NCBI RefSeq assembly: GCF_005886805.2
Contig: NZ_CP045430.1
Coordinates: forward strand, 682,001 to 746,000
Direction: 5' to 3'
Length of the DNA stretch: 64,000 nucleotides
DNA from: Pseudoalteromonas rubra
GTDB taxonomy: Bacteria; Pseudomonadota; Gammaproteobacteria; Enterobacterales; Alteromonadaceae
Under the pieces are notes generated by a model. It saw nothing but the letters and a program-made list of their open reading frames with translations. It was not told the DNA's origin and did no database searches. The position numbers and the translations under genes are program-made. Position 1 is the stretch's first letter, and each line of letters opens with the position of its first letter. Of the stretch, positions 53,701-62,050 are shown piece after piece.

Positions 53701-54208
53701 CAAATGCATTGTTGTACAAGTCATTAATTTGCTGTGTCTCATTGGTATACGAGCCATTGATCAAAGTACGGTTAAGCTGGTTATAGATTTGTGTTCGCAC
53801 CATGCGCGATTGCACAAATCTGTCACCCACTCTTTTGGTCAACTCATAGTGCGGAAAAATAACCGTAATCGAGTCATTAGCAATAGGAATGTACTTTGGC
53901 GGATTCAGACCACTCTTGTTGTGTTCAACCAACTTTGCATGAAATGTTTCGATCGTCTGTGCGGAGCGCGCCTGTGAAGACTCTACTACATAGTCTGATT
54001 TAACAAATTGGCTGTCCGAATTGCTGACTTTAGTAAACGCCGGATCAGCATTAAGTTCAGCTGCGGCTTGCTGAGCATCGAACAAGGTGAAAGCCTGCGC
54101 AAGCGTCGGTAAACCGAGCTGACCAACTAATAATGCAATGTTTAAGTAACCGACACACTTTTGCCACAATGATATAGGCTTTTCAGGGTTGAAGTTATTG
54201 TTTTTCAT
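50780..54208 (-). CDS. Haemagglutinin-like CDI-type toxin with DUF637 and toxin-21-like tail
   Basis: This 1,142-residue protein has its own extended signal region (MKNNNFNPEKPISLWQK to TLAQA), chosen at the ATG 54208 behind AGGGAC. Beta-helix-like repeats occupy ~200-500 (EIRADGDLNLFVGG, IRIQSYGDIVVEGGEINGN). A DUF637-type segment with SPAAMAIVAIAVSVAMGPAG begins near 620, and AAEHNA near 930 stands where VENN-like pretoxin motifs occur. The last ~100 residues (KKLYISRDVGSGDG, HNGGVWKMAKSVKEL, TRMGTYDADLKWIGD) match what I recall of the toxin-21 family, a proposed nuclease. No TPS domain is present; that lies in the separate upstream gene 15 bases away. An immunity gene follows directly. Confidence 0.85.
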   Translation of the reverse strand: MKNNNFNPEKPISLWQKCVGYLNIALLVGQLGLPTLAQAFTLFDAQQAAAELNADPAFTKVSNSDSQFVKSDYVVESSQARSAQTIETFHAKLVEHNKSGLNPPKYIPIANDSITVIFPHYELTKRVGDRFVQSRMVRTQIYNQLNRTLINGSYTNETQQINDLYNNAFEFAGSTATKFGDKVTENNLKSFNKNFIWPELQTINGEKVLVPVVHLTQSTVDNQRVDGHVTEFGGSRAEFRSITINSGTLKTQRDTFVKTAKDLTVMPKAEIRADGDLNLFVGGTLQNLSGRLSAAQNVDIVAGQYVQKTVLHRYNTAYGQGTRLGQIASVDGQNIRIQSYGDIVVEGGEINGNTIGLRADGNIILKSQQTTYSSNKEYKGFKESASEVEHLTTKLSAKDSIYLMAAGAIELKAAELHADEGVIEILAGQGIFISNEFNQFQKQSSAKWGKTTEEEQEFQTIAIRSALEAGKGVMIASDFGDVTLQATQITSGTGTTIDARNGKVNLLLAKEQDHYFYNRVKKGTWKIKTETIQDTVDTAVYNEIIGGVKVHATHGMTLELGQYEGETLQQTLNKFSGNESLSWMSDLHNDPEFAGNINLVYQKLVEIHKHDKTSSLSPAAMAIVAIAVSVAMGPAGAQLIGTSGSIGAVGFVNGAAMQAGALALATQAATSIANGEGIDGAIKNITSSEGLRSLAVSMATAGVLNSEVFKSSSFFANADLGSRFFSSEWAIDIANQATQAVVTSTVRAGITAAINGTSFGDSFKTSLMQYGVDQLGEYMASEIKGLASEHNWSDAVRYIAHAGAGCIYGAALAEASGSTANGVSCASGAGGAVVGEIIGDAQKKKIEEREQQLSKLLEGEVNLMLANSDFVGLEAEVAKRNYLLDRTPAITEELHRLKAAGVDLAKLGAGLAAFAAGGDVNIASSSGANAAEHNALFLIFIPVVLKLIDTALLVNDFVEVAQVYDDFGPEAGDKALADTLTAMGIGLAISQLIPGSKVFEKALDKLKAVGQDKIADSLYAMAQGRLDGASGSSRKTMEEQIVEAGLDTRRMAKRGEVFYKTTKEATAAAKKLGFEKTNEKVHREVVYFNKKKKLYISRDVGSGDGNGAHNGGVWKMAKSVKELGSRKTRMGTYDADLKWIGD

Positions 54209-54223
54209 ACGATTCAAAGTCCC

Positions 54224-56776
54224 TTATAAATGCTTAATCAGATCAGAGAATGGTAATTCTTTGCTGAGCCGACGGTTATACTTGATATAGCCCTGACCAG
54301 AGCCAGGAGTCCATGTTTTGCCATATTCTATGTATACGATCGTTATGGTCTTATAATCGGCGCTAAATGCGTAAGACTGATATGATTTACTATCCATTGT
54401 TTCTATGGCTGTCGGATTATCTTTAGGTAGTGTGTCAACATAATTGATGGATGCTTGCTTTATCTGTGCGTGTGTCTTGCCAGTTGTGCCAACATAGTTA
54501 TCTTTAATTTCTTCTTCTACGAGCTTAGAAATTCGAGTTCCAAAAGAAGAATTAACGCAAGCTGGAACCTCGACACCAACATAAAAAATGTACTTAGTTC
54601 CGTTACATACTTTGTAAGTACCAGAGAGCCAGTCACCTTCAGCTTTGATACTAGTTACCCGAGAATAATGAGTACTCGATTTATCCCAAATAAACTGGGC
54701 CTTATATTTATCAATCGCTTCTCTTCTGATCTGGTCCTGAACATTGATATTCTCTTGCGTATAGTCGGTCTCTGATAGCATTTGCTCATTCAGACCATAT
54801 ACATTACCTTGCAACGAAAGCAGGGTTTCAGCTTCAGCATAAGTTGTTATTGTATCGGTTTTACATCGGACTCCAAGCATGCATAGCCGCATATTCGTCA
54901 CAGCAGCAGTTGCAATATCTCTGCTTAGTTCAAGTCCCACTGATTTCAACTCAAGCTGATGAAAGTGACTTTGCCCAAATACTTCAAAATATGAGAAAGC
55001 ATTTACCAATTGCTCATTAGAATCTGTATTGTTACCATCACTGACCTTCAACTTGCCATAGCTAATAATGCGACCTGGGGGCGAGTACGCCGTTATTTTA
55101 GATTCAGTACCAACTTGTACTTCTTTGTAGGTGGCATTATCGGTCGCATCGTAAGACATTTGTGACACAAGGAAGGTCGTTGCTTCCAGTCTGTAACGCT
55201 CGTTGTAGAATTTAGGCGTATTTACGTCAAAATTACCCGCCTGATTGAGTGCCATAATGGCAGAGGAGTTACGAATGTAATATTTCGCTTTCAGTTCCAG
55301 GGCATGCTCTGCTGACATTCGTACCTGATTAGCCTGTATGGTGCTAACCTTTATGCCTGAATCCCAGCTTTCACCTGACCCTTTCTTCAATGAATAAGGA
55401 TTTATATTCTCGATAGCTTTCGCACTGATTGACAAAGAATTAGCGTGAATAGAAGCACTAAGATTAGACCTGTTGGAACCACTGAAGGTCGCATTTTGAT
55501 ATAGGCCATGTTTAGCGCTGGTCACGTCTAAAGTCGGTGTTTTTAACGCTAATGGAGAAGGTGTGTAAGACCGTGTCGTACGAGAACCATTAGTAAAGAT
55601 ACCATTGGTCACAGTAGCTTTAATGGTTCCAGCCTGCATAACGCCACCAAAACTGTTGTATACGTCGCCATCACTATCGATTTCAATACGCTGCCCAACA
55701 AGTCGGCCGCTGTTAATTACCCTCGCCCCCTTAAGTTCTATGGCCCCGCTATCAACTCGACCATAGTTGTAAAAAGTGCCCTCAGTCAGTACCTTGAATG
55801 TGCTTGCCATAACATGAGAAGAGCTCTGAACAGAGACTGTATTACGGTTTTTAACCGTTACAATGTTATCAGAATACAATTTACCAGATAGGAATACATT
55901 TCCACTGTTGCTCTGAGCGACCTGAATGAATATTCCCTCATTCGGCGCATAGAAGTCGTTTAACCTGGTACTGGTCGCTAGTGCATCAGATAGCGTATTT
56001 AGCTCGGTTTGTGAGGAAATGGATACCGGGCCCGCTGCTACGATGCCAATACTGGCTGCTTTGAATGTGCCACCCGGAACATAAGATGATGTGGTCGTTT
56101 TTGCCGTCAGGATATCCAGGTTACTGTACTTAATACTAAATTCACCCGAATATAGATTGATGCCACCAGCACCAATAATGTAGTTACCCTCTGGTGATAT
56201 TGAAAACCCGCCTCTGGGGTGACGCTCTGCTCTCAGGTTTGTATCAATTACGCCTGCGGTCACAATGCTTTTCGCGATTATTTCGAGAGACTGGACCCCT
56301 GGTGCAAAAAGATTATTGATGTCAACTTTACCCGTGCTGCCAGAGTTAAGGTTAGTACCCGAAAAAGCACCATTTAACAGGGTAACCCGCCCCATATTAT
56401 CAAAACTACAGCTTTGGCAAGTTAAACTGGTGGAATTGGTCGCAAACACCACATCAATCATTTTTCCAACGACTGAAATTTTACTGTTTAGCTTCATATG
56501 TGGTGCTGTTATCACCAAAGTTTCAAGGGGGCTGTTTTCAGCCACTCTGATAGTCAAGGGCTTGCCGGCTTGACTGAATTGAGAAAACTCTAACCGTTCA
56601 AGCTTTTGTGTGCCACTAATAACTAAAAAGTCACTACTTGCATTCTGAAATGAAGAGACTGAAAAACCCGCATTTGCGTTATACGCATACCCTGCGGCAT
56701 AGACACTTTTTGAGGCCAGTGCAGAAGACACAACTCCCCAAAAAATAAGAAATGAAACTATAGTCCTGACGTTCAT
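54224..56776 (-). CDS. Filamentous-haemagglutinin-like protein with TPS-like N-terminus
   Basis: This 850-residue exported protein has signal peptide MNVRTIVSFLIFWGVVSSAL (cut near YAA). The N-terminal ~250 residues have a TPS-like pattern: LETLVITAPHMKLNSKISVV, then FATNSTSLTCQSCSFDN and MGRVTLLNG, which parallel the ANPNGI-C-xx-C-F and RVTLTTG hallmarks of two-partner-secretion proteins. Long beta-helix repeats follow. The C-terminal ~250 residues differ in character (SSFGTRISKLVEEEIKDNYV) and carry several Cys. It ends 15 bases before the toxin protein, which has its own leader. Together they look like one CdiA-type protein split into two secreted parts. No TpsB transporter gene is present in the window. 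Confidence 0.75.
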   Translation of the reverse strand: MNVRTIVSFLIFWGVVSSALASKSVYAAGYAYNANAGFSVSSFQNASSDFLVISGTQKLERLEFSQFSQAGKPLTIRVAENSPLETLVITAPHMKLNSKISVVGKMIDVVFATNSTSLTCQSCSFDNMGRVTLLNGAFSGTNLNSGSTGKVDINNLFAPGVQSLEIIAKSIVTAGVIDTNLRAERHPRGGFSISPEGNYIIGAGGINLYSGEFSIKYSNLDILTAKTTTSSYVPGGTFKAASIGIVAAGPVSISSQTELNTLSDALATSTRLNDFYAPNEGIFIQVAQSNSGNVFLSGKLYSDNIVTVKNRNTVSVQSSSHVMASTFKVLTEGTFYNYGRVDSGAIELKGARVINSGRLVGQRIEIDSDGDVYNSFGGVMQAGTIKATVTNGIFTNGSRTTRSYTPSPLALKTPTLDVTSAKHGLYQNATFSGSNRSNLSASIHANSLSISAKAIENINPYSLKKGSGESWDSGIKVSTIQANQVRMSAEHALELKAKYYIRNSSAIMALNQAGNFDVNTPKFYNERYRLEATTFLVSQMSYDATDNATYKEVQVGTESKITAYSPPGRIISYGKLKVSDGNNTDSNEQLVNAFSYFEVFGQSHFHQLELKSVGLELSRDIATAAVTNMRLCMLGVRCKTDTITTYAEAETLLSLQGNVYGLNEQMLSETDYTQENINVQDQIRREAIDKYKAQFIWDKSSTHYSRVTSIKAEGDWLSGTYKVCNGTKYIFYVGVEVPACVNSSFGTRISKLVEEEIKDNYVGTTGKTHAQIKQASINYVDTLPKDNPTAIETMDSKSYQSYAFSADYKTITIVYIEYGKTWTPGSGQGYIKYNRRLSKELPFSDLIKHL

Positions 56777-57414
56777 TTTAACCCTTGCATTACAATTAGC
56801 AAAAAGAAATTAACCATAAAAGGTACAGAGAAGGCAGTGTACAGCAAATATACAAGTGGTTCAAACAGTTGCCACAGAGGACTAGACTTTTACAGTTACA
56901 AAATAACTATATCGTGGGACCCCAACTTAGCCCAACAGTGACTAAAAAATGCAATAGTTTGAGATTAAGCAGGCTTAAATTCAGAGACTGGGCGGCATTT
57001 GCCTGACACATCATGGTCCTTGCCAGCCAGCAAAGATAACAATCTCTCTTGCTGATAAATGAGCAGCGCGCGCTGTGCTTGGGAATTACAGCGATCACAA
57101 AATCAGTAAATAGTAGTTTCTTGTCGTGCAGAGCAATAGAGCAATAAAGAAATGAAACCGTTCCACATCTCAAGTGCTTACTACTCAAGAACAAGTCAGC
57201 CGATAACAAGGGTAACTGTCTGTTGTTGGTGTGTCGGGTCGCTCCATCCGACAATGCATGTGCCTGATAACCACTCAGATCAGCAAAGTAATACTATGCT
57301 GCTTATCGAAGCGTATAGAAGATCAAGATGACAAAGTAACTTAAGTGATTAATGAAGGGAAAGTCGCTAGCTGCCAAAGTGTTGGCAGCTAAACGAGTTG
57401 GCAGGACTATTTAA
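56777..57414. other. Intergenic region between haemagglutinin locus and PKD/GlyGly-CTERM gene
   Basis: These 638 bases hold no supported gene. A minus-strand frame at 56907-57254 has no convincing ribosome site or family. The AGCTGCCAA/TTGGCAGCT hairpin lies at 57369-57390. Confidence 0.6.
57369..57390 (-). terminator. Hairpin after PKD/GlyGly-CTERM gene
   Basis: A 9-bp perfect stem AGCTGCCAA / TTGGCAGCT with loop AGTG sits about 25 bases after the stop codon at 57415. Only ACTTT follows on the minus strand, so it is a modest terminator. Confidence 0.5.
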
Positions 57415-58137
57415 CTAAAGACGCCTGCGTATAATACTAGCACCTGCGAGGAGTAACATCAGGAAGTGAAGACTACCGCCAGAGCCCCCGTCACCAGACT
57501 TTCCAGTGTCAGGCGTTTTATTGTCACTGCCATCCTCTTTTCCTGGTGTCTGGCCATTGTCATTATCGCTTCCACCGTCTGAGTTATCGCCATCAGGGTT
57601 TTTGTCACTCTCATCGGAGCCATCACCATCTTCCCCATCAGGTTTTTCACTTTCAGGCTTTTGAACTGATAGCTGTGTGCTTGCACTCGACACGACAGTT
57701 TGCTGCCACATTGCATCAACCGACAACTCGACAGTACCTGACTCAGCAAACTGAGTAGTTAACTTGCCCGTTTGTGAACCCGAAGCGATGGGCTCGCCCG
57801 CAACAAACCACTGAAAATTTAAATCAAGCGGCTCACTAGACGTCAAGTTTGCCAGAAATTCGACATTTGTGCCCTGCACGACTTGCTCTGGCTGCACGAT
57901 CACCAACCCGGAGATTTTTGGCGTGATAAGATCAACCAGTTTCTGTGAGGACTCCAATAATTTGCCACCCTGATACACCTCCCGGGTCACAGTATAAATC
58001 CCCGGTTGTTCGTACTGATGCTCAGGCTCTGCATCATGAGATACAGCACCGTCACCAAACCGCCAAAAGTACTGCGCGTCACTTGCCAATACAGTGCACG
58101 TCAAAAAACATAAAAGACCGCTCATTACTTTGTACAT
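57415..58137 (-). CDS. PKD-domain protein with GlyGly-CTERM sorting signal
   Basis: This 240-residue exported protein has a signal peptide (MYKVMSGLLCFLTCTVLASD) and a PKD domain with YFWRFGDGAVSHDAEPEHQY and PGIYTVTREVY. A second Ig-like stretch and an acidic Asp/Gly/Asn-rich linker (~165-220) follow. The C-terminus is GGSGGSLHFLMLLLAGASII followed by RRRL. This is the GlyGly-CTERM pattern: a Gly-rich motif, a hydrophobic helix and a basic end, cut by rhombosortase in bacteria with type II secretion. The ATG at 58137 follows AGGAG; an upstream ATG at 58167 lacks one. Function is unknown; attachment to the cell surface is expected. Confidence 0.88.
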   Translation of the reverse strand: MYKVMSGLLCFLTCTVLASDAQYFWRFGDGAVSHDAEPEHQYEQPGIYTVTREVYQGGKLLESSQKLVDLITPKISGLVIVQPEQVVQGTNVEFLANLTSSEPLDLNFQWFVAGEPIASGSQTGKLTTQFAESGTVELSVDAMWQQTVVSSASTQLSVQKPESEKPDGEDGDGSDESDKNPDGDNSDGGSDNDNGQTPGKEDGSDNKTPDTGKSGDGGSGGSLHFLMLLLAGASIIRRRL

Positions 58138-58343
58138 AGTCACTCCTTGATAGTGAAATTGAAGCATTCACAACACCAAAACCGTGTTCATTTCCCAGCT
58201 AACGCCAAACTCACTTTAACATAAAAATTACAAAAAAATCGATATACGCGCCAATGTAAACGAATATAAACCTGAATCTAATCAGTCCACATTGGTTGTT
58301 ATTTCACCTTCAAAGGTGCCATAATCTTTGACGAAGTTAAGCT

Positions 58344-58372
58344 TTAAAGCGTGTGCCTGCTAACAGACACAC
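58344..58372 (-). terminator. Hairpin after the three-gene exported-protein operon
   Basis: On the minus strand GTGTGTCTG / CAGGCACAC (one wobble pair, loop TTAG) is followed by GCTTT. It lies about 10 bases after the stop at 58382 and separates this operon from the PKD gene. Confidence 0.55.
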
Positions 58373-58381
58373 ACGATATTT

Positions 58382-59860
58382 CTATTGCTGAAAAGCCATA
58401 CCATAAGTGCTTAATGCCCCCTCACACAATCGCCAGTTCAAAATCCCACGTGCAGGTGCAGCTGAATCAATGAAAGTCGGTGCCCATCGCAAATTACGAA
58501 ACAGAACACTGTGCGCTTGTGACACAGCACCAGAACGAACAGCCTCTTGCCTCGCCAGCTCACATTGTTTCCAATCCTGAGCATCGCTGGTAGGCAACTG
58601 CAAATCAGTTATATCGTAGCTCGCTGGGCAAGATTTCCCGCGCTGCACACAGGCATTTTTCATTTCCTGAACTTTATTTTCGCAAGCATATCCAAAGGGG
58701 TTATCACGACAAAACCGGGCTGCGGTGAAGGAAAACCACGCATTGTCATAGGCAAGACTCTTGATGCGCTCTACAGCCAGGCGCTGTGTTTCAGGCAAAT
58801 AGGCATAATAGCTGTTGAGCAAACTGGCAGCTCGTTGCTCATCCAAAATAGCCTGTTTGAAGTCATCTTCCAGTTCGCTGATCAACCACTTGGTTGCATT
58901 TCTCACTATCTGATATTCTGGTACCAGCGCGCGTAATGGCAATGAGGATTTGTCGTATCGAGTTGTGTAGTAACGCACCACATTGTAATCACTGAGTGAC
59001 GTTAGTTGACCATTAAATCCCGTTTTCGCATATTTAACTGCCTCATAAAACATATCAAAGCAGGGCTGTGGGTTATCCAAAGAGCAGGTAATGATATTAT
59101 TGGGTATGACACTCAGCAACTGTTTGGGATCACCTCCTTGCTGAACCGCCCTCACCGTTATTTTGACCGACGATTTTTTATCGTGCTGCAAGTAATTAAG
59201 TTGCCCGCCGACATTAAATGCGCCCCCGTATAAGTCAACATCCAGATACCCTCCAATATCTGACTTATCTTTATTACTCCCATAGTCAATCTTTAAATTG
59301 ACCAGGACATTTGCACCATACTCAATACCAGTCACAAACTCATCACCAACCAAGTCTTGTAACTGAGTCTGATGATTGTGCGCTATTTTTTCTCCAACCT
59401 GTGAGAGGGTATATCCTGTGTTTTGATTCACAGGCAAAAACACACGCTTTTTCGGGGTGCTGGAAGCACTGAATGTGTAGGAGCTTGAATACGTGCTGGA
59501 TGCCATTTCTTTTGCCAACGAGGCCCCGGCAGATACACGCACCACAGGGAAATTCACATCAGTATCAACACTGCCATTAAGCATAGTCAGCATATCGTCG
59601 TAACTCATGTCGATACCGGTTTTAAATTGCAGCTCGGTATTACCAAAGCTCTCGTCAACAACACCACTGACAGCTTGTACATTCAAAAAGCGCTTTTTTT
59701 GGCTATCATAAGCCGTGCCTACTTCTATATGATCATTGATCAGCCCCGAAATGACAGAGCCTGTAAGACTGTTATGGGTCATCTGAGTATCAGTGCTGTA
59801 TGTACAAACACTTACAACCGCCAACTTTATCGTCAGTAATGCAGAGTAAATAGGTTTCAT
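58382..59860 (-). CDS. Exported protein, paralogue A, with perforin-like motif
   Basis: This 492-residue protein has an N-terminal signal (MKPIYSALLTIKLAVVSVCT). Residues ~45-260 align by eye with the protein at 60750-61997: GTAYDSQKKRFLNVQAV, FKTGIDMSYDDML, FPVVRVSAGASLAKE, DEFVTGIEYGANVLVNLKID, DIGGYLDVD and KKSSVKITVRAVQQGGDP. The segment with alternating Ser/Thr, then a [GD]-x-FV-x-G-x-x-YG motif, recalls MACPF/CDC-type or aerolysin-like pore formers. This is suggestive only. The C-terminal half has paired Cys (NPFGYACEN, CVQRGKSCPASYD). It is the last gene of a tight operon with the GEVED protein (10-base gap). Confidence 0.72.
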   Translation of the reverse strand: MKPIYSALLTIKLAVVSVCTYSTDTQMTHNSLTGSVISGLINDHIEVGTAYDSQKKRFLNVQAVSGVVDESFGNTELQFKTGIDMSYDDMLTMLNGSVDTDVNFPVVRVSAGASLAKEMASSTYSSSYTFSASSTPKKRVFLPVNQNTGYTLSQVGEKIAHNHQTQLQDLVGDEFVTGIEYGANVLVNLKIDYGSNKDKSDIGGYLDVDLYGGAFNVGGQLNYLQHDKKSSVKITVRAVQQGGDPKQLLSVIPNNIITCSLDNPQPCFDMFYEAVKYAKTGFNGQLTSLSDYNVVRYYTTRYDKSSLPLRALVPEYQIVRNATKWLISELEDDFKQAILDEQRAASLLNSYYAYLPETQRLAVERIKSLAYDNAWFSFTAARFCRDNPFGYACENKVQEMKNACVQRGKSCPASYDITDLQLPTSDAQDWKQCELARQEAVRSGAVSQAHSVLFRNLRWAPTFIDSAAPARGILNWRLCEGALSTYGMAFQQ

Positions 59861-59870
59861 ATCATCTTCC

Positions 59871-60740
59871 TTAACGAACCGTTACCAGATAATCTTCGAC
59901 TTCACCATAATGAATTCGAGTACACGCGTTATCCGAGCCTCCGCCAGCATCGGTTGCAATACGCATCAACGTCAAACCTTCAGGCACTGTTGTGGGCACA
60001 TCCAGCAAAAACTTGAAAACGCCTGATGATGCCGAACGGTACACCATTTCAGATTGCTCAAACTGACCATTGTGATTCCAGTCTAGCCATACCCGAACAG
60101 CTACATAAGAAGGAAACTCCGGCTGTTTGTTTCCCGGCTTAATGGTCACTTTCGCTACCTGATTTGCTCTGAGTACAATCACTTTTCCCGAAACCAGGCT
60201 ATGTTCATGTTTCTCAGACTGGTGAATAAAATCATCCACTGTTACTTCAGAGATCCACTCCCATTCGTGATCATAGCTGCGATTATCACAATATGATCTC
60301 GGCAAAACTGTCGTTTTAAGGGCAACCGGCTCATATTCTGGAGGCAAGATAGAGCACGCTTCGCCCGCGCTGGTACCTGCATACCATTGATAAGGATTGG
60401 TAAAATCAACGTTTGCAAAGGTCAGGTACTGAGCTTTCCCCGCGGCTAGCGCAGCGTCAGAGAGCCATAACTCTCTAAGCTGACGAAGTTTTTCCTCTTT
60501 ACCGACAATATCGGTCGTGCCATGCATTCGCTCCCACAGCTCAACCAATAATCCATCGTAACACTTACTCAACCAGGCAAACCGGCCTTGAGCCTGCTCT
60601 ACCGTAAGTAAGTCACCCAGCTCGCTAAACCTGGCTTGCTGGTGTGTATTTGTATTTTGCTCTGATGCTAACGCCAGAACTGGCAGACCTAAAGGCACAA
60701 GCAATACGAACAAAACCAATAAAAATCTGAGTATATTCAT
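59871..60740 (-). CDS. Exported GEVED-domain protein
   Basis: This 289-residue protein has a long signal peptide (RFLLVLFVLLVPLGLPVLAL). The C-terminal ~110 residues form a GEVED domain (AVRVWLDWNHNGQFEQSE, LMRIATDAGG, CTRIHYGEVEDYLVTV), a beta-sandwich found in secreted bacterial proteins. The middle has QYLTFANVDFTNPYQWYAG and GEACSILPPEYEPV, a Trp-rich stretch of possible carbohydrate-binding type. It is flanked by paralogues A and B with gaps of 9-10 bases, so all three are probably expressed together. Function is unknown; it might be a shared accessory protein. Confidence 0.83.
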   Translation of the reverse strand: MNILRFLLVLFVLLVPLGLPVLALASEQNTNTHQQARFSELGDLLTVEQAQGRFAWLSKCYDGLLVELWERMHGTTDIVGKEEKLRQLRELWLSDAALAAGKAQYLTFANVDFTNPYQWYAGTSAGEACSILPPEYEPVALKTTVLPRSYCDNRSYDHEWEWISEVTVDDFIHQSEKHEHSLVSGKVIVLRANQVAKVTIKPGNKQPEFPSYVAVRVWLDWNHNGQFEQSEMVYRSASSGVFKFLLDVPTTVPEGLTLMRIATDAGGGSDNACTRIHYGEVEDYLVTVR

Positions 60741-60749
60741 GGGATATCC

Positions 60750-61997
60750 TTATCTTAATACGTCACTGATGGCGCTATAATCACGCAAATAAACCAGATT
60801 ATCGGCCTCGTAATCAATGCAGTGATTGCCTTCAGGGTTACGCTCACAGTAGTCCACCAAATCGGCAAATAGGTTGGCGTTAGCACGACTCTTAGTCTCA
60901 ATATCCTGCAGCTGCTCAAGTTGTTGGGCAGAAAACTGTGCTGCGTAATAACGTTGCAGATTTTTTGCACGCCGATAAACCAATCGCTCATCTATCCAGC
61001 GTGCCGTCAGCTCCTTGACGATTAATCGCGTCAGGTAATTACCGGGTGTGTAACCGTTATCAGGAATAAGCAGTTGGAGATCTGCACCAGAATCCAGATA
61101 ACTGGCTGTATATACGTCAGTAATATTGTAATCATCCAATGAATTAAATTGATTGATGTAGTCCGTTTTCAGATAATGTATCGCCGCTTCAAACAAGTTA
61201 AAGCAGGGTTCAGGGTTGAACAATGTGCAGTGCATAATACCGTTAGGTATGACTTGTAGCAGCCTGTTGGGATCTCCCCCACTTTGGATACCACTTATAG
61301 TGATCTTAACTGATTTTCTCTTATCTTCAGCTATTTTCTGAAGTTCACCGTCAACTTTCACTGTGCCTATCCAGTCAACACTCAGGTAGCCCCCAATGGT
61401 GCGTTTGTCTGTTTCATTTCGGTACTCAATTTTCATATTAATGACGACATTTGAACCATACGCAAAACCATGCACAAACCCATCACCCAGGTTACTTGCC
61501 TTGTTCCCGGGATATGCCTTCGCCAATTCCTTTGCGGCTAGTGTCGGCTGGTAGCCCGAATCATTGTTGGGAATCAACATGCTCGATTTAGGTTTAATTG
61601 AAGAATAGACAGTGTAAGTACCCGTATACCTGTCAGCACTGATGTCTTTGGCATAGTTTGCACCAGCATCCGCTCGTACCGCAGGCAATTCGAAGCCAGC
61701 ATCAACCTTACCATCAACAAGCTTGAGAGCTTGCTGATAGCTCAAGTCAACACCTACTCTGAAATCTATATGCGTATTACCCAGATGCTCAACTCGTCTG
61801 CCAAGCACAGATTGCAGCCCTAAAAATCGCTTACCTTTGCTCTGATAAGCCGTTCCCAGCGGCACTAGGTCGTTACTCTGATCAATGTTTGTTCGTTTCT
61901 CTACTTCATGGACAGCTATATCGAGAGCGTGTGCCTTTATCAATAACAGGGCGACCCCAAATAACAACATAATCGAAACCACATTACGTATTTTCAT
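60750..61997 (-). CDS. Exported protein, paralogue B, with perforin-like motif
   Basis: This 415-residue protein has signal peptide MKIRNVVSIMLLFGVALLLI. The start at 61997 lies 8 bases after GGAG; the ATG at 62003 is only 2 bases from it. The order of motifs matches paralogue A: GTAYQSKGKRFLGLQSV, FRVGVDLSYQQALKL, LPAVRADAGANYAKD, DGFVHGFAYGSNVVINMKIE, TIGGYLSVD, KRKSVKITISGIQSGGDP and LQVIPNGIMHCTLFNPEPCF. Paralogue B lacks A's longer Cys-rich C-terminus. The shared core resembles pore-forming folds only by motif rhythm, so the call is tentative. Two diverged copies in one operon could form a hetero-oligomer. Confidence 0.72.
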   Translation of the reverse strand: MKIRNVVSIMLLFGVALLLIKAHALDIAVHEVEKRTNIDQSNDLVPLGTAYQSKGKRFLGLQSVLGRRVEHLGNTHIDFRVGVDLSYQQALKLVDGKVDAGFELPAVRADAGANYAKDISADRYTGTYTVYSSIKPKSSMLIPNNDSGYQPTLAAKELAKAYPGNKASNLGDGFVHGFAYGSNVVINMKIEYRNETDKRTIGGYLSVDWIGTVKVDGELQKIAEDKRKSVKITISGIQSGGDPNRLLQVIPNGIMHCTLFNPEPCFNLFEAAIHYLKTDYINQFNSLDDYNITDVYTASYLDSGADLQLLIPDNGYTPGNYLTRLIVKELTARWIDERLVYRRAKNLQRYYAAQFSAQQLEQLQDIETKSRANANLFADLVDYCERNPEGNHCIDYEADNLVYLRDYSAISDVLR

Positions 61998-62013
61998 AAT
62001 CATATCTCCATGA

Positions 62014-62031
62014 AAGGCCCTGATGGGCCTT
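62014..62031. repeat. Hairpin between Hint protein and paralogue B
   Basis: A 7-bp perfect stem AAGGCCC / GGGCCTT with loop TGAT stands in the 53-base gap just ahead of the paralogue B ribosome site. It could partly terminate transcription or adjust the ratio between the Hint protein and the downstream genes. Confidence 0.5.
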
Positions 62032-62050
62032 AGTATTTGTCAATCCATGA

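Noticed and set aside
56907..57254. 115-codon minus-strand frame upstream of the PKD gene, considered as a degraded mobile-element gene
   Set aside because: No transposase or other motif and no inverted repeats bounding it; looks random.
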